From: Mesorhizobium sp. CU3
GTDB lineage: Bacteria > Pseudomonadota > Alphaproteobacteria > Rhizobiales > Rhizobiaceae
Assembly (NCBI RefSeq): GCF_006442965.1
Contig: NZ_VFWX01000021.1
Location: forward strand, 1 to 64,000
DNA: 64,000 nucleotides
Direction of reading: 5' to 3'
The notes beneath the pieces are model-generated. The model saw nothing but the letters and a program-made list of their open reading frames with translations, searched no databases and was not told the DNA's origin. The position numbers were made by a program, and so were the translations under genes. Of the stretch, positions 29,185-39,208 are shown one piece after another (the first letter of the stretch is position 1; each line of letters opens with the position of its first letter).

Positions 29185-30135
29185 ATGATCATCGTCACGG
29201 GCGGCGCCGGCATGATCGGCTCCAACATCGTCGCGGCTCTCAATGCCGAGGGCCATGACGACATCGTCGTCGTCGACGATCTGACCGACGGCCACAAGAT
29301 CGCCAACCTGGCCGATCTCCGTATCGCCGACTATCTCGACAAGGATGATTTTCTCGCCCGGCTCGAAAATGGCGGGCTCGGCCGCATCGAGGCCGTCTTC
29401 CATCAGGGCGCCTGCTCGACCACCACGGAGTGGAACGGCAAGTTCATGATGGAGGTGAACTACGCCTATTCGAAGCGACTCCTGCATGCCTGCCTCGAAT
29501 TGCGCGTGCCCTTCCTCTATGCCTCGTCGGCGTCAGTCTATGGCGGCGGCAGCGAATTTCGCGAGGAGCCCGACTTCGAGCGGCCGCTCAACGTCTATGC
29601 CTATTCGAAAAAGCTGTTCGACGATTACGTTCGGCGCAATGTGTTCAATACCGACCACTCGCAGGTGGTGGGCCTGCGCTATTTCAACGTCTACGGGCCG
29701 CGCGAGGCGCATAAGGGCGCCATGGCCTCGGTCGCCTTCCACCTGTTCAACCAGGTCGAGCGCGGCGAGAACCCGAAACTGTTCGGCGCCTATGGCGATT
29801 TCGGGCCCGGCGAGCAAAGCCGCGACTTCATCCATGTCGGCGATGTGGCAGACGTCAATCTGTGGCTCTGGAAGCGCGGCTCGAGCGGCATCTTCAACTG
29901 CGGCACCGGCCGCGCCCAGCCGTTCCGCGCCATCGCCGAGACGGTGATCGATACGCTCGGCAAGGGCGAGATCGAATTCATCCCCTTCCCCGACCACCTC
30001 AAGGGCAGCTATCAGAGTTTTACTGAAGCCGATATGTCCCGCTTGCGCGCGGCCGGCTACAATGGGCAATTCCGCACCGTCGAAACCGGCGTCAGGGACT
30101 ATGTCGAATGGCTGAAAGCCCAACGATCCTCGTGA
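29185..30135 (+). CDS. hldD: ADP-L-glycero-D-manno-heptose 6-epimerase
   Basis: This 316-residue SDR-type epimerase performs the last step of ADP-heptose synthesis. It shows the Rossmann motif [12 protein letters not shown], the catalytic [12 protein letters not shown] (YxxxK) and [28 protein letters not shown] precedes the ATG. It starts the hldD-waaF-waaC operon and overlaps waaF by 28 bases. Confidence 0.95.
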   Translation: MIIVTGGAGMIGSNIVAALNAEGHDDIVVVDDLTDGHKIANLADLRIADYLDKDDFLARLENGGLGRIEAVFHQGACSTTTEWNGKFMMEVNYAYSKRLLHACLELRVPFLYASSASVYGGGSEFREEPDFERPLNVYAYSKKLFDDYVRRNVFNTDHSQVVGLRYFNVYGPREAHKGAMASVAFHLFNQVERGENPKLFGAYGDFGPGEQSRDFIHVGDVADVNLWLWKRGSSGIFNCGTGRAQPFRAIAETVIDTLGKGEIEFIPFPDHLKGSYQSFTEADMSRLRAAGYNGQFRTVETGVRDYVEWLKAQRSS

Positions 30136-31115
30136 TCGGCCCACGCTGGGTGGGCGACATGGTCATGGCGCAGTGCCTGTTTGCGGCGCTGAAGGAAAGA
30201 TATCCGAACGCCGCGATCGACGTGTTGGCGCCGGCCTGGGCAGCACCCCTCGTCGAGCGCATGCCGGAAATCCGCTGTCAGATCGACTTCCCGCTGATGC
30301 CCGGCGCGCTCGAATTCCGCAGCCGCCGCCGCTTCGGCCGCCTGCTGCGCGGCCGCTACGACATGGCTTATGTGCTGCCCGGCAGTTGGAAATCGGCGCT
30401 GATCCCGTTCTTTGCCCGCATCCCGCGCCGTGTCGGCAATTTGCGTGAGATGCGCTACGGCCTTCTGACCGATGTCGTGCCGCTGCCCGAGGCGCTGAAG
30501 CGGCGCACGGCGCGCGCCTATTTCGGCCTCGCCCAGGGCGGCACGTTTCGCGCGCCGAAGCTTACCGTCGATGCCACCAACCAGGCGGCTCTGCTGGCGC
30601 GCTTCGGGCTGTCCGGACAGGATTTCGTGGCGCTGATGCCCGGCGCCGAATTCGGCCCGGCCAAACGCTGGCCGAGCGACCATTATGCCGAGCTTGCCCG
30701 GGAGATGATGGCGAAAGGCCTGCGCGTCGCTTTGCTCGGTTCGAAGAACGATGCCGAGGTGACCGGCGAGATCGCAGCGCTTGCGCCCGGCGCCATCGAC
30801 CTTGCCGGCAAGACGAAGCTGGAGGACGCCATCGACCTGATCGCCGCGGCCAGGCTTGCGGTCTCGAACGACAGCGGGCTGATGCATGTCGCGGCCGCCG
30901 TCGGCACGCCGATCGTAGCCGTCTACGGCTCGACCTCGCCGCAAAACACGCCGCCGCTCAGCGATCGTTCGGAACTGATCTGGCTGCATCTGTCCTGCTC
31001 GCCCTGCCACAGCAAGGTCTGTCCGCTTGGCCATCTCAACTGCCTGAAGACGCTTGACGTTGCCCGCGTCGCCGCCGCCGCCGACCGGCTGCTCAAGGTG
31101 CCAGCGGCCGCATGA
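30108..31115 (+). CDS. waaF: ADP-heptose:LPS heptosyltransferase II
   Basis: This 335-residue GT9 glycosyltransferase adds the second heptose to the LPS inner core. Family features are [27 protein letters not shown] at the start, the [24 protein letters not shown] motif, and [27 protein letters not shown] with [17 protein letters not shown] near the end, typical of WaaF. Its start lies within hldD and its stop overlaps waaC by ATGA. Confidence 0.94.
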   Translation: MAESPTILVIGPRWVGDMVMAQCLFAALKERYPNAAIDVLAPAWAAPLVERMPEIRCQIDFPLMPGALEFRSRRRFGRLLRGRYDMAYVLPGSWKSALIPFFARIPRRVGNLREMRYGLLTDVVPLPEALKRRTARAYFGLAQGGTFRAPKLTVDATNQAALLARFGLSGQDFVALMPGAEFGPAKRWPSDHYAELAREMMAKGLRVALLGSKNDAEVTGEIAALAPGAIDLAGKTKLEDAIDLIAAARLAVSNDSGLMHVAAAVGTPIVAVYGSTSPQNTPPLSDRSELIWLHLSCSPCHSKVCPLGHLNCLKTLDVARVAAAADRLLKVPAAA

Positions 31116-32098
31116 AGGTGCTGATCGTCAAGACCTCGTCGATGGGCGATGTCATCCACACCTTTCCGGCCGTCGAGGACGCGCTGCGCAATCGCCCCGA
31201 CATCACCTTCGACTGGTGCGTGGAGGAGGCCTTCGCCGGCATCGTCGCGCTGCATCCTGCGATCAAAACCATCCACAAAGTGGCGATCCGGCGCTGGCGC
31301 AAGCAGCTTTTCAGCCGCGGCGCCTGGCGCGAGATGGCCGGACTGCGCAAGACGCTGCGCGCCGAACGCTACGATCTCGTCATCGATGCGCAAGGCTTGC
31401 TGAAGTCGGCCCTGGTCGCCTTCCAGGCCGGTGCGCCGATCGCCGGTTTCGACCGCGCCAGCGCCCGCGAACCCTCGGCGACGCTGTTCTACCAGCGCAG
31501 ATATGCCGTGCCGCGCGACCTGCACGCCATCGAGCGGACGCGGCGGCTGTTCGGCCTGGCCTTGGGCTATCAGCCGGATCTGTCGGTGCTCCAATCCGGC
31601 ATCGTGCCGCCAGCGGGCAGTCTTGCCGGCATTGACGGCAAGACTGCCTTTCTGCTGCATGGCACCAGCCGCGAGGACAAGAAATGGCCAGTCGAGAACT
31701 GGATCGAAACCGCGCGACTGCTGGTTGCCAGGCATTTCACGCCCGTGGTCACCTGGTCGAATGAAGCGGAAAGGACCGTCGCGGAAGCGATCGTCGGCGC
31801 GGTGCCACAAACGGTATTGGTGGCGAAATCGCCGCTGTCCGAAATCGCGGCGATCCTCGGCCGCTCGGCGCTCGTCATCGGCGCCGACACCGGCCTCACC
31901 CACCTCGCCAGCGCCTTCGGCCTGCCGACCGTCGCCATCTTCCTGGCGACGGAGCCCGGCCTCACCGGCCCGCGCGGACAATACGCGTCCACCTTGCTCG
32001 CGCCGGCGGGCGGCAGAGTCGCACCGGCAGCGGTTATTACTGAGGCTGAAAGATTGCTGGCGCTCCGATCAGAAGCGCCAGCGGTAATCGTTAGATGA
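31112..32098 (+). CDS. waaC: ADP-heptose:LPS heptosyltransferase I
   Basis: This 328-residue GT9 enzyme transfers the first heptose onto Kdo-lipid A. It begins [25 protein letters not shown], typical of WaaC, and contains [18 protein letters not shown] and [23 protein letters not shown]. Translation is coupled to waaF through ATGA. Its 3' end overlaps the convergent greA stop by 8 bases. Confidence 0.94.
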   Translation: MKVLIVKTSSMGDVIHTFPAVEDALRNRPDITFDWCVEEAFAGIVALHPAIKTIHKVAIRRWRKQLFSRGAWREMAGLRKTLRAERYDLVIDAQGLLKSALVAFQAGAPIAGFDRASAREPSATLFYQRRYAVPRDLHAIERTRRLFGLALGYQPDLSVLQSGIVPPAGSLAGIDGKTAFLLHGTSREDKKWPVENWIETARLLVARHFTPVVTWSNEAERTVAEAIVGAVPQTVLVAKSPLSEIAAILGRSALVIGADTGLTHLASAFGLPTVAIFLATEPGLTGPRGQYASTLLAPAGGRVAPAAVITEAERLLALRSEAPAVIVR

Positions 32099-32564
32099 AC
32101 TGCACCTGCACGATCTCGTAACCGCGTGCACCGCCAGGCGCATTGACCTCGATGGCGTCGCCGACCTCCTTGCCGATCAGCGCACGCGCGATCGGCGACG
32201 AGATCGAGATGCGGCCGGACTTCACGTCCGCCTCCTGGTCGCCGACGATCTGATAGGTCTTCTTTTCCTCGGTGTCCTCGTCGACGAGCACGACGGTTGC
32301 GCCGAATTTCACCTTGTCGCCGGAAAGCTTCGAAACATCGATAACTTCGGCCCGCGCGATCAGGTCCTCGAGTTCGTTGATGCGGCCCTCATTGTGGCTC
32401 TGCGACTCCTTGGCGGCATGATATTCGGCATTTTCGGACAGGTCGCCATGCGAGCGCGCTTCGGAAATCGCCTCAATGATGCGCGGACGCTCTTCCTGCT
32501 GGCGCCAGCGCAATTCTTCCTTCAATGACGCGAACCCCTCGCCTGTCATCGGGACCTTGATCAT
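32091..32564 (-). CDS. greA: transcription elongation factor GreA
   Basis: This 157-residue factor rescues backtracked RNA polymerase by stimulating transcript cleavage. The N-terminal coiled coil ends with the catalytic acidic tip ([18 protein letters not shown]), and the C-terminal FKBP-like domain has [20 protein letters not shown] 32564 gives the family start [11 protein letters not shown]. It converges on waaC with an 8-base overlap, leaving no room for separate terminators. Confidence 0.96.
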   Translation of the reverse strand: MIKVPMTGEGFASLKEELRWRQQEERPRIIEAISEARSHGDLSENAEYHAAKESQSHNEGRINELEDLIARAEVIDVSKLSGDKVKFGATVVLVDEDTEEKKTYQIVGDQEADVKSGRISISSPIARALIGKEVGDAIEVNAPGGARGYEIVQVQFI

Positions 32565-32789
32565 ATGCCTGACCTTTCCTGCCGCCACCCCCGTTTTCGG
32601 GAGAGGCCTTGTCAATGGGTACAAAAAGAAAACGGTCCGGCAGCCTCGGGCTAACGGAACCGTTTCACCGCAATTTCCCCGAATATAGCAATCTTTGCGC
32701 GATTTTCACGCCCAAAAATGCAGTCCGGCAAAATGATCCCCGCTTTCGCGGGCCAGCAGCCGGCGGACCATGCCGAAAGCCGACAAAAA

Positions 32790-32815
32790 ACCGGCCGCGA
32801 TCGCTCGCGGCCGGT
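32790..32815 (-). terminator. rho-independent terminator of the TPR gene
   Basis: An 11-bp stem (ACCGGCCGCGA and complement, loop 32801-32804) is followed on the minus strand by a T run (32785-32790). It lies just past the TPR gene stop. Confidence 0.9.
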
Positions 32816-32836
32816 TTCGGAGGCCTTCAGCTCCAA

Positions 32837-33382
32837 TCAGCTCCGCAGGAAGTGGTCGATCTGCTCCGACAGCATCCCGTATTCGCGCGAGCCCTTGCCG
32901 GTCCGCTTCTCGATTTCCTTGAGCTGCTCCTGCGCGCCCGCGAGGTCGCCGATCTGCAGATGCGCCTCGCCGAGATATTCGCGCACCAGCGTGTAGTTCG
33001 GGTCGATGCGCAGCGCTTCCTCATAGTAGCCGAGGCCGACGGTGACGCGGCCGGAATGGCGGTGCGAATAGCCGAGATAGTTGAGGATGCGCGGATCCTG
33101 CTTGTTGGCGGCGAGCGTCAGCACCGAGATCGCCTCGTCATAGCGCCCGGCCATCGCAAGGTCGTGCCCGGCTGCATAGATGCTGTCGTCGTCAAGCATG
33201 CCGTATTGGGGCTTTACGCATTTGTTTTTCTTCTTGTCCCACACTTCGCCCTTCTTGCACTTCGTAGTGGTCGAAGTGTCACTGCCGCCACCGCCACCTT
33301 CGCCGGCGGTATAGGCCGGGGCCGCGAATAGCGGCAGGGCAACGGCGGCCGCCATGACCTGAAAAAGCAAACGTCTGCGCAT
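32837..33382 (-). CDS. periplasmic TPR-repeat protein
   Basis: This 181-residue protein has a signal peptide (MRRRLLFQVMAAAVALPLFAAPAYT), a Gly-rich segment, two cysteines (TKCKKGEVWDKKKNKCVKP) and then TPR repeats (DDSIYAAGHDLAMAGRYDEAISVL; PRILNYLGYSHRHSGRVTVGLGYYEEALRIDPNY; TLVREYLGEAHLQIGDLAGAQEQL). The repeats imply protein-protein binding in the periplasm; the partner is unknown. ATG 33382 has GGAGG six bases upstream and is better than ATG 33394. Confidence 0.85.
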   Translation of the reverse strand: MRRRLLFQVMAAAVALPLFAAPAYTAGEGGGGGSDTSTTTKCKKGEVWDKKKNKCVKPQYGMLDDDSIYAAGHDLAMAGRYDEAISVLTLAANKQDPRILNYLGYSHRHSGRVTVGLGYYEEALRIDPNYTLVREYLGEAHLQIGDLAGAQEQLKEIEKRTGKGSREYGMLSEQIDHFLRS

Positions 33383-33564
33383 CGAAGCCTCCATGTTGAA
33401 GATCGCAATGGCAGATTAACGCCGTCTCGAAGCGCTTTCATCCCGAAATACCGGCCGATGCCGAACTATTTTGGATGGCACGAAAGAAGCCGTTACCTCC
33501 GGACGTGACGTGCGCTGCAAATCCGCTATCATCCCGAACCAAGCGCATCACGTGGAGAAGGGCC

Positions 33565-33990
33565 GTGCAGCAGCGCCTCGAGAAGGAATGGGATCTTTCG
33601 ATCGACCCGGACACGGTGCGCCTGTTCATCCTCAAGGCCAAGGCGCTGAGCGCCGGCGTCAATGAGGACTATGACGACGGTGCCGAGCATGAGGTCGAGT
33701 TCGACGGCGACACCCATGCCAGCCATCACCATGACGGCCTTGTCGAAGAGGCTTCGGAAAACCTCACCGAGGAAGAATTCCGCGAACTGATCAATGATCT
33801 CAATATCGACGAGGCCGCCGAACTCATCGCGCTCGTCTGGATCGGGCGCGGCGACTATGACGCGTCCGAATGGGCCGACGCCGTGGCCGCCGCCAAGGAG
33901 CGTTCCAACCGGCGCACGGCCAAATACTTGCTCGGCATGCCGCTGCTGGCAGACTGGCTGGAAGAGGGCCTCGAAGCCATCGGTGCGTAA
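33565..33990 (+). CDS. DUF3775 family protein
   Basis: This 141-residue acidic cytosolic protein has the DUF3775 pattern: an N-terminal SIDPDTVRLFILKAKAL segment and a C-terminal helical part (FRELINDLNIDEAAELIALVWIGRGDYDASEWADAV...LLGMPLLADWLEEGLEAIG). A histidine-rich stretch (THASHHHDG) lies between. I chose GTG 33565, which has GGAGAAGG upstream; ATG 33475 would add 30 unusual residues. The function of the family is not known. Confidence 0.8.
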   Translation: MQQRLEKEWDLSIDPDTVRLFILKAKALSAGVNEDYDDGAEHEVEFDGDTHASHHHDGLVEEASENLTEEEFRELINDLNIDEAAELIALVWIGRGDYDASEWADAVAAAKERSNRRTAKYLLGMPLLADWLEEGLEAIGA

Positions 33991-34066
33991 CGCACCGGTA
34001 ACCGATTGTGATCGGCAGGCCGCGCCCACCAAGGCAACCTCGCTGCCTGAACGCCGTTTCCGGGCG

Positions 34067-35134
34067 ATGGCAGCGCTCAGCTTTTCGAGATTGTGCAAAT
34101 TGGCGCTGCCTCTGGCGGCGGCGGCCTTGCTGGCGATGCCGGCCATGGCCGCAAAACATCACCATCGGCATAAAAGACACCTGCCGCCCGCCAGCCAAAG
34201 CGCGGCGCCAGCATCCGAGAAACCTGCCCCGACGCCCCCACCTCAGGATTTGGAGAACGGCGCCGAAAAATCCGCGCAAGGCAAACGCCGCGCTGACAGA
34301 AACGACGATTTTCTCAACGAGGATAAGGCTCACCCGAAGCGGGATGCCCACCCGCCCCGTTCGAAGGGTGCTCAATCCGAACCGCAACCGGAGCCCGAGG
34401 CGCAGGCAAAATCCGAGCCGCAGACCCCCGATGTTGTCCCAACGCCGCCCGAAAAGCCCACGGAACTCGAACCGGAGTCGCCCGGCACCGCACCAACGCC
34501 GCCGGAGAAGCCGGCGGAAGGAGGCCAAGAGGGCGGCGGTGAGAAAATGCTGCCCGATCCACGCTCGGCCGATGTCCCGGCCACTACCATGCCGCAGGAG
34601 GAAACCGCCTGCCGCGAGCGGTTGAAGGCGCTTGGCGTCGAATTCGAGGAGCACAAGGCCGAGCAGGATCCCGAGATCGGCTGTTCGATCCCCTACCCCA
34701 TCGTCATCAAGACGCTGAGCAATTCGATCGGCATAGCGCCCGGCGCCGAACTCAACTGCAGGATGGCTGAAGCCGTGGCGGGCTTTGCCGCGAACGTCAT
34801 CCAGCCGGCGGCAAAGGCCGAATTCGGCGCCGACGTGAAGTCGATCGGCCAGGCGTCGGGCTTCGTCTGCCGCCCGCGTCACGGCACCAGGAAACTGTCC
34901 GAGCATGCCTTCGGCAACGCGCTCGATATCGCCTCCTTCACGCTAGCGGACGGCAAGAAGGTCGAAATCGGTCCAACCCCGCCCGAGAAAGATGCGGAAT
35001 TCTTGGACAAGGTGCGCAAGGCCGCCTGCGGCCCGTTCAAGACGGTGCTTGGCCCGGGCGCCGATCCCGACCATGCGCTGCATTTCCACCTTGATCTCGA
35101 GCCGCGCCGCCACGGCGGCACTTTTTGCCAATAG
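34067..35134 (+). CDS. extensin-like C-terminal domain protein (first of two)
   Basis: This 355-residue exported protein has a signal peptide (LCKLALPLAAAALLAMPAMAA), a long Pro/Glu/Lys-rich linker (about residues 25-180) with PTPPEKP repeats, and a C-terminal domain with CRERLKALGVEFEE, GCSIPYPIVI, LNCRMAEAVAGFA, KLSEHAFGNALDIASFTLADG and the HFHLDL strand. The SEHAFGNALDIA and DHALHFHLD pattern resembles zinc-peptidase-like domains fused to cell-wall proteins. The enzymatic role is not proven. A paralogue follows directly. Confidence 0.88.
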   Translation: MAALSFSRLCKLALPLAAAALLAMPAMAAKHHHRHKRHLPPASQSAAPASEKPAPTPPPQDLENGAEKSAQGKRRADRNDDFLNEDKAHPKRDAHPPRSKGAQSEPQPEPEAQAKSEPQTPDVVPTPPEKPTELEPESPGTAPTPPEKPAEGGQEGGGEKMLPDPRSADVPATTMPQEETACRERLKALGVEFEEHKAEQDPEIGCSIPYPIVIKTLSNSIGIAPGAELNCRMAEAVAGFAANVIQPAAKAEFGADVKSIGQASGFVCRPRHGTRKLSEHAFGNALDIASFTLADGKKVEIGPTPPEKDAEFLDKVRKAACGPFKTVLGPGADPDHALHFHLDLEPRRHGGTFCQ

Positions 35135-35242
35135 TCGAATAGAACAGCGCCGCAATTCCGCCCCATGCGTGAATGCCGGCGCTGATCTTTCCTTTACAAT
35201 TGACGGTTAACCTTACTGCATCCGGGGATAGGATGCCTTTCG

Positions 35243-36073
35243 ATGGCTCGAAGACTTGCCGCCATGCTTGGCCTGGCGCGACACAACAGGCGTGCGCGTG
35301 CAGCGGTCGTCGGGCTGGCGCTCGGCCTTGCCATCGTCACGGTGTCGGCCTGCACGACGGGCGACGTCTTCGCGCTGCAGCCGGCCGTCGATGTCGGCAG
35401 CCAGACCGCCGCCGTGCCGCAGCCCGACGCGCCGCAATATTCCGGCATGCAGAGGCTTGTCCCGTCGAACCCCTATATGACGCAGGCCGCCTATCCGCGC
35501 ATGGACACGCCGATGTCGCCGCTCGAACAGATGCCGGCCAGCGAAATCGACTGCCGCAATGAGTTGAAGCGGATGGGCGTCGTCTACCAGGACATCCAGC
35601 CGATCCATGAGGGGCAATGCGGCATCGATTTCCCGGTGAAGGTTTCCGCCATCGGCAGCGTCGCCATGAAGCCGGCCGCGACGCTGACCTGCAACATGGC
35701 CGCCACCTTTGCCGCCTGGACGAAGAACGAACTGCAGCCGGCGGCCCGCTGGCGCTATTTCTCCGGCGTCAAGGCGATCCACCAGGGCTCCAGCTATTCC
35801 TGCCGCAACATTGCCGGCGAAGGTGTCCTGTCCGAACACGGCAAAGGCAACGCGCTCGACGTCATGAGCATCGAGCTCAACAATGGCGACGACATCGACG
35901 TGCGCAAGCCCGGACTGTTCGCCTTCCGCACCCGCGGCTTCCTCAACAATGTGCGCGCCGACGGCTGCGAGTACTTCACCACGGTGCTTGGCCCGGGCTA
36001 CAATTACGACCACCGCAACCACTTCCATTTCGACATCAAGAACCGCAAGAGCGGCTATCGCGCCTGCCGCTGA
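35243..36073 (+). CDS. extensin-like C-terminal domain protein (second of two)
   Basis: This 276-residue protein has a hydrophobic signal ending in a lipobox-like VSAC, a short linker, and the same C-terminal domain as the preceding gene: CRNELKRMGVVYQD, CGIDFPVKV, LTCNMAATFAAWT, SYSCRN, LSEHGKGNALDVMSIEL and HRNHFHFDI. It is likely an outer-membrane or periplasmic lipoprotein acting at the cell wall. The histidine/aspartate pattern is kept in both copies, arguing for a shared activity. Confidence 0.88.
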   Translation: MARRLAAMLGLARHNRRARAAVVGLALGLAIVTVSACTTGDVFALQPAVDVGSQTAAVPQPDAPQYSGMQRLVPSNPYMTQAAYPRMDTPMSPLEQMPASEIDCRNELKRMGVVYQDIQPIHEGQCGIDFPVKVSAIGSVAMKPAATLTCNMAATFAAWTKNELQPAARWRYFSGVKAIHQGSSYSCRNIAGEGVLSEHGKGNALDVMSIELNNGDDIDVRKPGLFAFRTRGFLNNVRADGCEYFTTVLGPGYNYDHRNHFHFDIKNRKSGYRACR

Positions 36074-36079
36074 TCCAGA

Positions 36080-36799
36080 TCAGTCGTTCAGGTCGGAACC
36101 GGTGGCAGCCAGGATCTGCCGCGCGACCAGATCCTGGATGCGCCACAAATTCCTGTCGCGTATGCCGCTTTCCTCCAGCTTGCTGACGGTCCGAAACAGA
36201 TATTGCGCCGATGAGCCCCAGTGCCCCGCGGCCCGCGCCAGCGTATCCGCGACCTGCTCCAGGGGCAGCCGCCCGGCATAGGCCCGGCCGTCGGGGGCTG
36301 CGACAAAGGCCAGGGCGCGGAGTGGCCCTTCCCTGGTGCGGACATTTATCCAGCGGGGCACGTTGGTCGGCGGGTTCGCATCGATTTCCCGCCGCATCAG
36401 CTGACCGAGCTGTCCGAAATGGTCATGCCCCGGCAGCCGGTAAACGATGCCGTTGCAGCTGCCTCCCCGGTCGAGGGCAAGCATAAGCGCCGGCAATTCG
36501 CGCGTGCCGCGCCAGCGCGTCAACTTCAGGCAAAACGACCGGTGCCAACCTACCGCCGTTGCCGGGCGCTGTTCGACATGGTCGAATTCCGGGTTCCAGA
36601 TCAGCGAGCCATAGGCAAAGACCCAAAGCGTTTCGGGTCGATGTTGCGCCAGCAGCTTTTCGACCACGTCGTCATATTCCGCGTCGCTGTGTTCGGTGGT
36701 CCCGGGCTCCGGCCCGGGATCGGGCTCGGTGCGCTCGACCCTGGCAACAAGGTCGCCGGTCAGCGCCATTTTCCCTTGGCCTGCTTTTGTCCGTTTCAT
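36080..36799 (-). CDS. ChaC-like gamma-glutamylcyclotransferase
   Basis: This 239-residue protein belongs to the ChaC family, which cleaves glutathione to 5-oxoproline and Cys-Gly. It shows the signature ETLWVFAYGSLIWNPEF, the VGWHRSFCLKLTRWRGTRE segment and GSCNGIVYRLPG. An N-terminal approximately 45-residue extension is hydrophilic and Pro/Glu-rich. It is convergent with the second extensin-like gene (6 bases apart). Confidence 0.85.
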   Translation of the reverse strand: MKRTKAGQGKMALTGDLVARVERTEPDPGPEPGTTEHSDAEYDDVVEKLLAQHRPETLWVFAYGSLIWNPEFDHVEQRPATAVGWHRSFCLKLTRWRGTRELPALMLALDRGGSCNGIVYRLPGHDHFGQLGQLMRREIDANPPTNVPRWINVRTREGPLRALAFVAAPDGRAYAGRLPLEQVADTLARAAGHWGSSAQYLFRTVSKLEESGIRDRNLWRIQDLVARQILAATGSDLND

Positions 36800-36911
36800 T
36801 CGCCGCCCCCCGCTCGAACGATAGCCGGATGATAAATGCTCTGCTTATCACTGGCCATTGATTTCCCATGATCGTAGCGCAACAGATGCCATACGGGATC
36901 GGGCGGGACTT

Positions 36912-37619
36912 ATGAGCCAACGCAGCTTGAAACGACGTGCAGCGACCTGGTTGCTGGCGTTATGCGCCTTCTACCTGGCGCTCGCTTACTTTGCCGCGCC
37001 GGAATTCTGGACCTGGCGCGAGCGCGGCTTCCGTACGTTGCCGTTCGAGATGGTGACGCACACGCCGCAGGGCATTCCGGGCGACCCGATCAATGTCGGC
37101 CTAGTCGGCTCAGAGAAGGAAGTCGTGCACGCCTTCGCGGCTGCCGGTTGGGACACGGCCGACGCCGTCACGCTGCGCACGGCGATCGACATCGGCGAAA
37201 GCGTGCTCTTCTCGCGCCCCTATCCCGACGCGCCGATGAGCCGCCTTCTGTTCGACGGCCGCGCCCAGGACCTCGCCTTCGAAAAGCCGGTCGGCGACAG
37301 CGCCGACCGTCGACACCATGTCCGATTCTGGCTGACCGACAAGGTCGGCGACGACGGCCGCCCGCTCTGGCTCGGCGCCGCCAGCTTCGACCGCGGCGTC
37401 GGGCTCAGCCACGACACCGGCGCCGTCACCCATCACATCGGCCCCGACATCGATGCCGAACGCGACTTTCTGATCGGCGACCTGAACGCCGCCGGCCTGC
37501 TGACATCGACCAGCAAGATACCGGGGATCGGCGCCACCAAGACCGGCCGCAACGGCGGCGGCGATCCTTATTTTACCGACGGCATGGCCGTGATCGGCGT
37601 GCTGAAGACGCTGCCGTGA
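36912..37619 (+). CDS. LssY C-terminal domain membrane protein
   Basis: This 235-residue protein has one N-terminal membrane helix (TWLLALCAFYLALAYFA) and a large domain with GDPINVGLVGSEKEVVHAFAAAGWDTAD and RPLWLGAASFDRGVGLS, the pattern of the LssY_C domain. That domain is named from a Legionella type I secretion-linked protein, but no secretion genes are nearby. ATG 36912 was chosen so the helix is at the N-terminus. Function unknown. Confidence 0.8.
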   Translation: MSQRSLKRRAATWLLALCAFYLALAYFAAPEFWTWRERGFRTLPFEMVTHTPQGIPGDPINVGLVGSEKEVVHAFAAAGWDTADAVTLRTAIDIGESVLFSRPYPDAPMSRLLFDGRAQDLAFEKPVGDSADRRHHVRFWLTDKVGDDGRPLWLGAASFDRGVGLSHDTGAVTHHIGPDIDAERDFLIGDLNAAGLLTSTSKIPGIGATKTGRNGGGDPYFTDGMAVIGVLKTLP

Positions 37620-37776
37620 GGGCCGCGCTGACGCCCAAGGTTCGCGTTGTCATCGATGCGCTGATCGAGCATTTCTCGGCGTCATCCTGGGACACCGCCT
37701 GAATATCCGGCCGTCATGTTCTAAAAATACCGGCAGGCTATTTTCTAATGCACTGCAGCAATGCTATTGACCGCCC

Positions 37777-39087
37777 ATGCTTTACGTTGAAATCGCTGTC
37801 GTCGCCGTCCTCATTCTGGTGAACGGCCTTCTGGCAATGTCCGAACTCGCCATCGTTTCGTCGCGGCCCGCCCGCCTCAAGGCGATGATCGACCGCAATA
37901 TCAAGGGCGCCGGCCGGGCGCTGGCGCTCGGCTCCAATCCCGGCAAGTTTCTGTCCTCGGTGCAGATCGGCATCACGCTGGTCGGCGTTCTCTCCGGCGC
38001 CTTTTCGGGCGCCACGCTCGGCGAACGCCTGGCTTCGTTCCTGGCTTCCACCGGTATCCGCGAAGGCATCGCCGACCCGGTTGGCGTCGGCATCGTCGTC
38101 GCCATCATCACTTACGCGTCGCTGATCGTCGGCGAACTGGTGCCGAAGCAGATCGCACTCAGGGACCCCGAGCGCGTGGCCGTCCGCGCGGCGCCCGCGA
38201 TGACCGTCCTTGCCACCATCTCGGCGCCGCTTGTCTTCCTGCTCGACATCTCGGGCCGCGCGGTGCTGTGGCTGCTCGGCCAGAGCGGCGAGGCGGAGGA
38301 AAAGGTCACAGACGAGGAGATCAAGATGCTGGTCGCCGAGGCCGAGCATCACGGCACCATCGAATCCGACGAGCGCCGCATGATCGCCGGCGTGATGCGG
38401 CTCGGCGACCGCGCCGTGCGCGCCGTGATGACGCCGCGCACCGAGGTCGACTGGCTGAACCTGCAATCCGACGAGACTGCGGTGCGCAGGCTTTTGATGG
38501 AGACGCAGCACTCGCGCCTGCCCGCCGCCGACGGCAATGTCGACGCCATGATCGGCGTCATCCAGACGCGCGACGTGCTCGCCGCGCTTCTTGCCGGCCG
38601 GGTTCTGGATCCGCGCCAGCATGTGCGCGCCGCGCCCATCGTGCATGACCAGGCCGACGCGCTCGACGTGCTGCAGAGGCTGAGGGAATCGGACGTGCCG
38701 ATGGCGCTCGTCCATGACGAATACGGCCATTTCGAAGGCATCGTCACGCCGGCCGACATTCTGGAAGCCATCACCGGTGTCTTCCGCTCCGATCTCGAGG
38801 CCGGCGAAGAGGAAAACGCGGTCAAGCGCGAGGACGGCTCCTGGCTGCTCGCCGGCTACATGCAGGCCGACGAGATGGCCGAGGTGCTGGGCATCGACCT
38901 GCCGGAGAACCGCGATTACGAGACAGTCGCCGGCTATGTTCTGTCGCATCTCCACCATCTGCCGGCGACCGGCGAATGCGTCGACGCGCAGGGCTGGCGC
39001 TTCGAAGTGGTCGACCTCGACGGCCGCCGCATCGACAAGCTGATCGCCACCCGCCTGCCCGACGGGCATCGCCCAGTGGCTCGGTGA
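37777..39087 (+). CDS. CNNM/CorC-HlyC family membrane protein (hemolysin-related)
   Basis: This 436-residue protein has an N-terminal CNNM/DUF21 transmembrane domain (about residues 1-165; SSRPARLKAMI, SSVQIGITLVGVLSGAFSG, VGELVPKQIAL), then a CBS pair (VMTPRTEVDWLNL; VHDEYGHFEGIVTPADILEAITG) and a CorC_HlyC C-terminal domain. Members are linked to Mg or Co efflux; the old name hemolysin is historical. It is single on the plus strand. Confidence 0.92.
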   Translation: MLYVEIAVVAVLILVNGLLAMSELAIVSSRPARLKAMIDRNIKGAGRALALGSNPGKFLSSVQIGITLVGVLSGAFSGATLGERLASFLASTGIREGIADPVGVGIVVAIITYASLIVGELVPKQIALRDPERVAVRAAPAMTVLATISAPLVFLLDISGRAVLWLLGQSGEAEEKVTDEEIKMLVAEAEHHGTIESDERRMIAGVMRLGDRAVRAVMTPRTEVDWLNLQSDETAVRRLLMETQHSRLPAADGNVDAMIGVIQTRDVLAALLAGRVLDPRQHVRAAPIVHDQADALDVLQRLRESDVPMALVHDEYGHFEGIVTPADILEAITGVFRSDLEAGEEENAVKREDGSWLLAGYMQADEMAEVLGIDLPENRDYETVAGYVLSHLHHLPATGECVDAQGWRFEVVDLDGRRIDKLIATRLPDGHRPVAR

Positions 39088-39208
39088 GCGGCCGGCAACT
39101 CCCGACCGGGCGTCTGGGTTGACGAGCCCGTCAAGCTTCGCTTTCCTCACTTATGATTGACCGGCCGGAAAGCTTTGAGGCGGTGCAACGGCACCTATAT
39201 CGGCAACC

